Positions 41,101 to 51,300 of a DNA stretch of 64,000 bases are shown here, piece by piece. Position 1 is the stretch's first letter. Each line of letters begins with the position of its first letter. Below the pieces are notes generated by a model that saw nothing but the letters and a program-made list of their open reading frames with translations, had not been told where the DNA came from and ran no database searches. Location of the stretch: NCBI GenBank assembly GCA_905221605.1, contig CAJNDS010000001.1:2844025-2908024 (forward strand), in the 5' to 3' direction. The stretch is from Symbiodinium natans (Eukaryota; Sar; Dinophyceae; Suessiales; Symbiodiniaceae). The position numbers were made by a program, and so were the translations under genes.

Positions 41101-44100
41101 AGGGGTCAAAGTCCTTTAACACCCACGCCTGCCAACCCTCAGCTCGAAATCCAATCATGGACCCGAAGCCCGATAAACCCCATGCAAGCCTTCGAAGCCC
41201 TGGATCATCTTACTGGCTCAAAACCCAACTTTTCAACTTTTTGGGCTTCTTGTAAGGTGGTTTATTCTGAAAGTTTCAACTTTTATATCCTTGGGTTTCG
41301 GGCCAGCAAGTCCTTGCCCTAAGCCCTTAAACCCCAAGACCCTAAACCCGAACCCCAACTTCCGAAACCCTGCAAGCTCTGCACACCTCTGAACCCTAAA
41401 CCCCTCCAAAAAAAAACAACCCCCCCCCCCCCCCAAAAAAAAAAAAAAAAACAAATAACAAAAAACAAAAAGGCAAAAATCCGTTCTATGTTTCGGGTTT
41501 ACATAATAACAAGAATGTGGTACATGGACCCTTAACGGGATGGTCAAAAGTACTTCCAGGAGGCGTTCCTTCACGAAGGTTCAAAGTTTTTCGTATGCCG
41601 GGGCTGGGTTTGGGTTGTAGGATTGTCAGGGTTGTGTGTTGGGAGGTTTTAGGGTTCAGGGCTTGGGTTGTGGGATTTATTTGGGTGTGGGGTGGAGGTT
41701 TTTGAGGTGTTAGGGTTGAGGCTTCGGGGCCCATCGTTCGGTTTAGGCCACTAGCTGAGGGCCTGAAACTGAAACCAGTCAAACCCGAAACCTTAAACCT
41801 TAAACCCTAAACCCCCAACCACCTCAAACATATCCCAAAGAACCCTCTAAACGACGCCTCTATACTCCGCGAAGCCCAAAAATAGGACCCAGATCGTCCT
41901 TATTCCTTTTTTCTTTTGGGGGTTAGGGCTTATAGGGTTTGAGGTTTCTAGGGATTCCCTATGATTCCCTTATAAGCCTCTCTAAACTAACAGGGTACCT
42001 TTTTCTTTCCTAGCAAGTTGCTCTTGTATCTAGAAAACCAAGCCCAACTCCGTTAACGCCGTTCAACCCCTCCTTAAACGCCGTTCAACCCTAACTCCTT
42101 TAACGCCGTTCAACCCTGACTCCTTTAACGCCGTTCAACCCCAAAGCCTAAACCCCAAGCCCTAACCCCAAACCCCAAACCCCAAACCCCAAACCCCAAA
42201 CCCCAAACCCCAAACCCCAAACCCCAAACCCTAAACCCTAAACCGTAAACCCTAAACTCTAAACCCTAAACCCTAAACCCTACCTGGCTCTCTCCGGAGG
42301 CGCTGTGGGCATGGGTTGCATTAAGCTGGGAATCCCCAAGCCGACCTCCCTCCGCACCAAGCAGGCGAGACTTGGCGAGTGGGGAGGGGGGGTTTAGGGT
42401 TTAGGGTTTAGGGGTTAGGGGTTAGGGTTTAGGGTTTAGGGTTTCGAGTTTAGGGCTTTGGGAGGGTGGAGGCTTCAGGGTTTAATATGGGCCAAAACCC
42501 TATAAGCCCTATGCAAGGACGCCTTGCAATAGCGCAGTCACGGGTGCGGCAACCCGTGGGGAATGGAAGCCAGGCCTGGATTCTTGCTGGCACAGAGACC
42601 CCAAGCTCGTAAAGAGATTAACTTACTATTGTCAAGCCGAAAAGCCCGACAAGCCGTCCTATAGAACCGCCTAAAGAGTGTTTAGGGTTTAGGGTTTAGG
42701 GTTTAGGGTTTAGGGTTTAGGGTTTAGGGTTTAGGGTTTAAAACCTTATAAGGTTTGGAGCTTAGGAGTTCAAGGGTCGCAGTCGCAGGCCGTTGCTGCC
42801 GCCGGACAAAGTCAGCTCATCCGCATGTATGAGGACCCCCTGACCTGCGCTGCCTTTCAGGGCTTCGGAGGCACATATATACCTTGAGGCTTATATCCTC
42901 TACCCATTCTTTGAGCTTATTCCTTTATGTATGTATACATATGTACTATGTACACATATATTCCTTGATTCATGTTAATGTATTTATTACTATTTATCCA
43001 TTTTAAGAGGGGCGACCGAAGTTCTTTAGTCCGGTATCTTGTGCCAGTAAGGGAGGTACCCTGAAAAATGGGGGGGCAGTGTGCAAGCCACTCGGTGCGG
43101 GGTGTTTCAAGACCCTTGCGCACGGTTTCTTCCAGACGCCGAACCCTGTACAGGTCCGTGTGGAAGATGGGCTGTTTAGGTTTATATAGGGTGTCATTGA
43201 CGAGCTTATAGGACGTCAAGACTTCGGAAAGCGAGTTTCGGGTTTCGGGGCTTTTCAGGTAGCAAGGCTCATGTATTGCTAGAGGCGGCTGGCCCCAGCC
43301 CTGAAACCCTGAACCCCAGTCCCTCAACGCCCGTGCCTTGACCCACAGCGCTAACCAAAAATTAGATTTCGGGTCCAGGGCTAGTTTGTAGCAACCACCC
43401 TAACCACCCTAAACCTGCTTTTCTCCCGAAGGATCTGTTTGGTACTCTGCGGATAAACGTTGCGCAGCTGCTGCTGAGTCAATCGGACTTCATGGACAAG
43501 GAGCACTGGACAAACGTGATCCTTGTCGTTCAAAGCCATGCTTCTGCCAAGAGCTTTCCGGTGTACGGCTTTTCAAGGGCGAACGGGCAAGATTTTAGGG
43601 TTGTGGGTCTATACGAAGATTGGGCAGGAATTAACTGGGGTACCCATATACCCATAAGAAAGGGGGGAAAAGAACACCAGAACTAAGGGTTCAGAGATTA
43701 AAAGAGTCCATGGTACCCACATGATAATTGATCGTTCATTTTGTTTCGGGCTGTGTTTCCCTAACTCCCTTCAACAGGCCAACAGAACGTGTTACAAGCC
43801 CCCTGAGCCCGAAACCCTAAACCCTAAATGGCTCCCCAGAACTGCCAGAAATTGGGCCTACTGCCTCTGAGGAAGTCTACCATCATTGAATGCCTCGCAC
43901 CTGGGTGTCCGAACCAGTTCGCGGGGCGTGGGGGAGTTCAGGTAGGGGGGTGGGGGGTGTTCAGGTAAAGGGGTTTGGGGCATAGGGCCGAGAGCTAGGG
44001 GTTTAGGGGTCTCGTCGGTAGTGTAGGAGGTAACCAAACTCCCAGGCTCCAACGCGCCATAAACAGAAATCAAGCCCTTAACCACCCAGCCCTCAATGCC

Positions 44101-44710
44101 CACTTGGAGCATCGGGCCTTCGTAATTTGGTTGTTCTTCAGACCCGATTCTGCAAGTAAACCAGGGTTTAGGGCTTCGAACGAGCCCAGTCAATCCCTGC
44201 GAGTCCCCGTGCGCAGTTCCTTTTTGAGTCTACGGTTAGGGCCTAGGGTTTAGGGATAACGAAACCCGAACTTCAACTAAAGAAAATACCTCCCACTTGG
44301 TAGCCCAGTAACCATATTGTGTATTTTGTACCCTGTTTGGACTCGGTTGCTTTACAGGGGAACCAAATTCTAAACCCTGAAACCTGAACCCCTAATCCCT
44401 AAACCCTAGAAACACACCTTGCTGTCTGAAACTTCTTGGGGCGACAAGTTTGACCTCTGGGTTTTACCTGCGAAAAGATTGGAAACCGTAATGCGAGCCA
44501 GAAAACGAGGTACTCACCCGAAAAAGAAGTGCACTTCAGGTACACCCCGTTGAAAGGTACAGAGCACAAACCGTGGTCAAACCTCCAAATGATGGTTCCC
44601 TTTGTCACCTTCTGTGGCTTACTAGGCTGCTGCTTTTTTTGTTTTGGCGGAAATTTTCCTATTTTCCTTGTTTGGGTTTCTAAGGGACTCTCTATATTTT
44701 TAGAGGGAGG

Positions 44711-44742
<32 letters not shown>

Positions 44743-47700
44743 GAGAGAGAGATTTTTCAAAGGGTTTAGAGGCCAACCCGGTTTTAAGGTTTAGGGTCCT
44801 TACCTTCTAGGCCCCTTATTCCCTTTTTTTGGGGCGTGTAGGTTCCCTTCTAAACCCCTTTAAACCAAAAAGGGCACCCCCAAATTTAATCCTAGGTTAC
44901 TCTTGGGTCTAGCCTTAAACCCTAAACCCTAAACCCCAAACCCTAAACCCCAAACCCTTGTTTACGTCGTTTTTTTGGGGCCCCTAATGAAGTGCATTCA
45001 AATGGGGACCCACACGATTTAGGCGCTTGGGGTGGTACCCATCATCAACGAGAACGACTCCACCAACACGGCAGAGCTTCGTTTTGGCGACAACGCTCCT
45101 CGGCAGCAAGTTCTTCCGGCAGTAGTTCTTCATCGGGAACATCTGGGAATGAAGCAAACCCTAAACCCTAAACCCTAAACCCTATTTTGGTATCACCCCC
45201 AATATACCCTGTTCAGGGGGGGGATTTGATCATGTCCCTGTGCAAGCCTTTCAAGGGTTCCATGGCGGGGACGGTTTAGGGTTTAGGGTTTAGGGTTTAG
45301 GGTTTAGGGTTTAGGGCTTAGGGCTTAGGGCTTAGGGCTTAGGGTTTGACCGGTACCTGATTGCCTCCTTCCCTGCTAAGAACCAGCAAGCGTTCGTTGG
45401 GCTTCACGTGGTCACTTCCCTAAGCTATGGTCCCTTTTGGGACTGTTGGGCTCCTCATTATAATTTAGGGTTTAGGGTTTAGGGTTTAGGGCCCCTCTTG
45501 TTCACAGCACCCGCAAAGGGACCCTGTTTTGGGAACTGACCATGTGTAGGGTGGAGAGCTGTGAGCTGAAAAAGGTTCGGAAGAGTGCAGTAGGGCTTAG
45601 GGCGCTAAGACCACAACTCGAAACCCTAAAGCCCCAACCCTAAACCCTAAACCCGAAACCCGAAACCCTAAACCCTTCAACATGTTGAAAGGGAAGCTGC
45701 AGCCTCTCCGTTCGGGGCATGGCTGCTGCATTCTTATTGCCTGTCTAAGGGATGAGCAGTAGTTTATAAGGTTTAGTTTTTTTTTTTTTTTTTTTTGGGG
45801 GGGGGGGTTGTGTTTTTGTTTTGTGTGTGTGTGTGTGTTTTATTTGTTTATTTCATTTTTTTTGTGTTGTTTGTGTTTTTGTGCTTATGTTAAGGTTTTT
45901 AGGGTTTAGGTTTGAGGTGATGGGGCTTTTGTGTTTATGTTAAGGTTCCGGAAAGTGTATCGTGTATGCAGAAGCTACCTCATATGCCGCTGCTCACTTT
46001 GCTCATGCATGCCCTGAAGCATAAGCAGTTGGGTCTCCTTGGGATAGTGAAGGTTCATGGGTAGCCATAAGAGCAGGGTTGTAAGACTCCTTGTGCTTAA
46101 GGTTCTAACCTGGTATCACTTTTTTCTTCCCCTACGCTCGAACCCAGTCACAACTATCCCCTGAGCCCTAAATACAAACCCAAAACTCTAAACCCTAAAA
46201 CCCGAAACCCTAGGCCCTAAAACCCAGTCCCCACCACCTAGCCAAGGACAACCTCGCAGCACTCACAGCTGTCCAGCTTGAGGCGGATGCGCTGTGCCGC
46301 ACGGCCCTGGTATGGAATTGTTTTTGGGTTTATATAGGGGTTTCCTTATTATAAGGGAATCCTAGGTCCCCTATTTTCGGGAATCCCTATATTTGGGTCG
46401 GCCCATGGGATACTTTACATGTTTTTAGTTGGGAGTTGAAGAGGGTCTATACAGGTAGGAGGATGGCTTGCAATTCGTTTTAGCATTGGAGGCCCCTGTA
46501 TAGAACCTGCACAGAATCAGCCCCAAGCCCCAAGCCCTGAACCCTAAACCCCCTAAACCCTAAACCCTAAACCCTAAACCCTAAACCCTAAAACCTAAAC
46601 CCTGAACCCCAGCCTAGGCCTGTTTACAGATGTCAACTGCGTCTACACCGCGAACCCACGGACCAATCCAGATGCCAAGCCTTTGTACCAGGGCTGGCAC
46701 TTCGGGTTTAGGGTTTACAGGGTTTATCGGGTGTTCAGTGTTTATAGGGTTTATAGGGTTTATAGGGTTTATAGGGTTTATAGGGTTTACAGGGTTTATA
46801 GGGTTTATAGGGTTTATAGGGTTTATAGGGTTTATAGGGTGTTTAGTGTTTTTTCGGGTCTTTAGGGTTTAGGTTTTGGGGTAGTTGGGGTGGCCCGTTT
46901 CAGATAGAGGTTCACTGGGATGACTGGCTTGGGCGGGGACGTGTGAGCGGGTTTTGTGAGCGCATACACAGCTCCGAGAGCGACATGGGTGTGCTGGTCC
47001 TAAACCCAAAACCCTAGGCAGCCTCGCGACTTCTTAGGGTTTTAGAGTTTAGGGTTGTCCGACGTGATAACTGAAGACCTGAAGCCTAACCCTCCCTGTG
47101 CTCCAGGCATGTGGTTGCAGAGCCGTGGGCATCTTGGCTGATCCTAAACCCTGAACCCTAAACCCTAAACCCTAAACCCCAAACCCTAAACCCTAAACCC
47201 TGTGGACTTGCTGGCTTGTAAGATGTTAGGGGTTATAGAGTCCCCTTAAAGCATTGCACGTAGGGTCTAGGGTTTAGGGTTTAGAGCTTAGGGTCGAGGG
47301 TTACACAGAGTCCCCCTAAGGGATTATAAGGTTGAGGGTTTTGGGGCTTGCTATGGGTGGGAGTTCAGGCGCTTCATCACCCTAGTCAGTTTTATTACGG
47401 AGTTTCGCTGTTTGGGGAGAAGGGTTGAAGGTGCTGACGAAGTGTTGGAGTTTAGGATCTAGGGTCAAGGGTGTCAGGGTTTAGGGTTTTGGGTTTAGGG
47501 TTCGATTCTCGATACCCCAAGCGCTGACTAAGTGTAGAGCATGGAATAACCTTGCACCTTGCCGGTACTCTAAACCCTCTTAAAACCCAACGTTTACCCG
47601 CCTTTCTCCATAGGAAACCTGGCCAGAAACACACCTAATCCCGCAGGTAAGCCCAAAACCCTAAACCCCAATCCTCGTCAGAGCCTGCAGGGCCCCGGGC

Positions 47701-48321
47701 TTATCTGCAAGCCCCCCTCCACTCCCGTCTGCCCCCCCGCCCCGACGCTCGCACCTTGCCTGCTCCGCCACCGAGCAGTCAACCTTCAACTATGGTTTGC
47801 TGAAGGAAGAAAAGGGGTCTGGGGTTTGGGGTTTAGGGTGTTTCTGTGTTTAGGGTTTAGGGGTTGGGGTTACTACTATATATGTGCTTAAGAACCCCGC
47901 CCCAAAACATGTTCTTCGTTATAAGAGCAGTCTTGGGATGATGATGTCTTTTTGTTTTTTTTGGTGGGGGGGGGGGGGTTCTTAAGCAAAAAGTCGTCCA
48001 ACCGCTTGATAGTTCAATCCCTGCCTCAGCCCACGGGCTCAGGAAAAGTAACAAACCCCCCGCGGTAGTAGCCCTAAACCCTAAACCTAAACCCTAAACC
48101 CTAAACCCTAAACCCTAAACCCTAAACCCTAAACCCTAAACCCTAAACCCTAACCCCTAAACGGAGGGGGGGTAGAAGGGGAACCTATGAACAAAGCCCT
48201 GCCTTCTTCCCCTTGGAGAACTCAGCCCCCGACGCAAGAGGGGCGCAGCTCCCTGAGGCTTTGCGCGTCGACACCAAGGACATGGTCGGGGGTTTAGGGT
48301 TTAATGTTGTCTGCTGATTAG

Positions 48322-48354
<33 letters not shown>

Positions 48355-51300
48355 CAACGAAAGGATCCCGCTCTTTAGAGGGGGGGGGGGGGGGGGGGCA
48401 ATTTGGGGGGGGGGGGGGGTCTGGTTTTATATGATTTTAAAAGGGATGAGTTTATATGAATTTAAAAGGGATCCATATGATCCATATGATTTTAAAAGGG
48501 ATGAGCTCGTATGAGTGTAAAAGGGATCCATATGATTCTAAACGGGGTGAGACTATATGAAATTAAGAGGGATCCATACGATTTTAAGAGGGATGAGTTT
48601 ATATGAATTTAAAGGGGATCCATCTATCCCAACCAAGCCAGCCCGCAAAAAAAATATAATTCCGGGGGAGCAAACTTTTTATATTATACGGCATCCGGGC
48701 AGCTGCTGGACTACCCCCTTTGAAATTTGATTGCCCGGCCTCGGTACAAAAGAATTTTATAAGGAAATCTTAGTTTTGGGTCTGGCCTGGAGGCTGAAGA
48801 TTTCAGGGCCCGACAACCTCAGGCCTCAAGGTTTAGGAAACCTCAGCCCTTAGGCCTCTGGATCCAAACCCAACTAGCCCGCAAAAAAAAATATAATTCC
48901 GGGGGAGCAAACTTTTATATTATACGGCATCCGGGCAGCTGCTGGACTACCCCCTTTGAAATTTGATTGCCCGGCCTCGGTACAAAAGAATTTAATAAGG
49001 AAATCTTAGCCCTGGGCCCGGCCTGGAGACTGAAGATTTCAGGGCCCGACAACCTCAGGCCTCAAGGTTTCAGTCTTTAAACTTTTGATCTTTGGTCTCT
49101 CAGGCTCGGTTCAGAAGCGATTTCTGGACGACAACACCATTCGACAGCCTCGCCGAAATTTTGCATCGCCCGATTTTTTTCACAATTCCGGGGGTCCTCC
49201 TCAAATAGATCCCCCTGAATAATTTTTGGATTTTTTTCCACAATTCCGGGGGAGCACACTAATCAGGATACAACATTAGGGTTCAGGGTTTTGGGTTTTG
49301 GGTTTAGGGTTTAGGGTTTAGGGTCCCTAAGGATGCATGTACCTGGGTAGTAGCAGCTTGGTCCGTCAAGCTACTGTCTGTACAGGAACCCCTTTGAGGC
49401 CCAAGTACATACTACATAGGCACATGGATCCTTAGGAGGGGTTTAAGGATTTAAGTTTAAGGTTTTTTTCCTCAGGGATGCCTTCCCTTAAAGGAACTAC
49501 ATTCCAGACCTTTAATTAGTGTTTGGGGTAAACCCTAAGCATACCCAGAGGTGGTTTACAAGTGATGGATACCTCGTTCTCTTAAGTCTTATGTAGTTCC
49601 TACTGAGGTTCAGTCTCGTTTTCATGTCAGGGAACGCTGTACATCCCTGAGTCCCAAACCCTCAAACTCTAAGAGCCACATCCGGTCAGCCCTAAGCCCT
49701 ATAGCCCTGAACCCCAAACCCACCCTAAACCCCAAACCCTACTACCCTAAATCCTAAACCCTTAACCCCAAACCCCAAACCCCAAACCCTAAACCCTAAA
49801 CCCTAAACCGTACTACTACCCTAAACCCTAAACCCTAAACCCTAAACCCTAAACCCTAAACCCTAAACCCTAAACCCTAAACCCTAAACCCTAAACCCTA
49901 AACCCTAAACCCTAAACCCCCTAAACCCTAAACCCTAAACCCTAAACCCTAAACCCTAAACCCTAAACCCTAAACCCTAAACCCTAAACCCGAACCCTTT
50001 ACCTGCTATGGCCATGTGAGGATGCTGGCAGCGGGCTTGGGACTGGTGGTATGGCCACGACCCTCGGATCTTGGGGTTTAGGCTTCGGGTCCCCCAGGGT
50101 TTAGGGTTCAGGGTTTAGGGTTCAGGGTTTAGGGTTTAGGGTTTAGGGTTTAGGGTTTAGGGTTCAGGGTTTAGGGTTCAGGGTTTAGGGTTTAGGGTTT
50201 AGGGTTTAGGGTTTAGGGTTCAGGGTTTAGGGTTTAGGGTTTAGGGTTTAGGGTTTAGGGTTTAGGGTTTAGGTGTAGGGTTTAGGTTTTAGGGTTTTAG
50301 GGTCTTAGGGTCTTAGGGTCTTGGGGTCTTAGGGTCTTAGGGTTTAGGGTAAACCCTTACCCCTAAACCCGAAACGCTGCAAACCCTAAACTTGAGGGTT
50401 TTGGCTGTAGTCTTTTGGGGTTTCGGAATTTAAGTTTGCGCTTGGGGGCCTAAACCCTCAAAAAGAACAAACCTACATATGAAACTACGAACAAACCCAA
50501 ACCCCAAACCCAAGCTCCTCGGCTTAAAGATGCGAAGGCTTGGGCTTCAAGCCAAGAGGGCGTCTACGGTTTTGTTTTTTTTGTTTTTTTCGGTGCCTAG
50601 GGTCTTTAGGGTTTAGGGATTTTCGGGGTTTTAGGGTGTTTTAGAGTTTTGGGGTGTTAGTCTTTTCGAGGTTTCGGGGTTTTTGGGACTTTTACCGTTT
50701 TGGGGTTTTTGAGTTTTGGGGTTTAGGGTTCAGACTCAGCCCACATTCCCCCACCCCTCCTGAAAGCCCAGTAGCCATGAGTTTCCCCCCCCCCCCCCGC
50801 CCCCCACTATGCTACCCTCTCCGAGGACTCCTGGGTTCCCCTTAAATCACCTTAACTAGGCTTAGTTATCCCTAGCCTTAGTTGTGGGGGGAACCTAGGG
50901 GGGTGGTATAGAGGGGGGTAGTAGGGAACCCATGAAGTAGCTTTTAGGGGTTCGGTTCGCTTGTGCGCCATGCAACAACAAGGTGGCATCTCTTTTTCGA
51001 AGCTCCGTGGAAACCCTAAACCCTAAGCCTTCGACCCTAAGCCCTAAAACCCTAAACCCTTAGGAAGATCTTGGCGGCACGCACGGCCTCGGTTTCCGGC
51101 GCGCCAACGGGCAGGGCAAAGGATGGAGTCTAGGATTTAGGGCTTGCGGTTTGGTTTACGGTCCAGGTTCGTGTTTCAGGCTTCTATTCAAAACGCCAAA
51201 ACCCAAGACACCAAACCCCAGAACCCCAATACCCCAAACCCTAACACCCAAAAGCCCTAAAACCCTAAAGCCCTAACCCTAAAACCCGAAACCCGTAAAA

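Larger units (their letters stand above)
45246..46032 (+). other. Exon-like islands in a kinase intron
   Basis: 45246-45270 region (DLIMSLCKPFKGSMAGT, donor ACG|GTTTAG), 45500-45590 (STRKGTLFWELTMCRVESCE) and 45972-46032 (TATGCAG|A; KLPHMPLLTLLMHALKHKQL; donor TGG|GTCTCC). They do not fit the kinase alignment between FGDN and DNLAAL. Confidence 0.35.
46892..49990. other. Long glutamate kinase intron region (exon not found)
   Basis: Family alignment requires about 15-20 residues between KPLY and GLGTGG. Candidates not confirmed: 46892-46960 (GTTTCAG|A; IEVHWDDWLGRGRV). Also here: island 48195-48289 (ENSAPDARGAQLPEALRVDT), island 47106-47142, a CCCTAAA array 48070-48160 and several mobile elements listed separately. 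Confidence 0.5.

Noticed and set aside
44399-44776. 125-codon continuous minus-strand frame as a single-exon gene
   Set aside because: It runs through the GA microsatellite (SLSLSRSLSL); the two-exon reading with GT-AG boundaries explains the protein-like parts better.
46630-46872. 80- and 60-codon open frames of GFIGFIG / YRVYRV type
   Set aside because: Translation of the GGGTTTATA nonamer array; only the left part (46618-46705) is real coding sequence.
47106-47142. ACGCRAVGILADP island as the kinase segment after GTGGM
   Set aside because: It lies upstream of the GLGTGGMAT exon, and the real continuation (KILAARTASVS, GIPCVLLNS) was found downstream.
47495-47530. GGTTCGATTCTCGATACC resembling a tRNA T-loop
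   Set aside because: Flanked by TTTAGGG repeats; no acceptor, D or anticodon stem can be formed.
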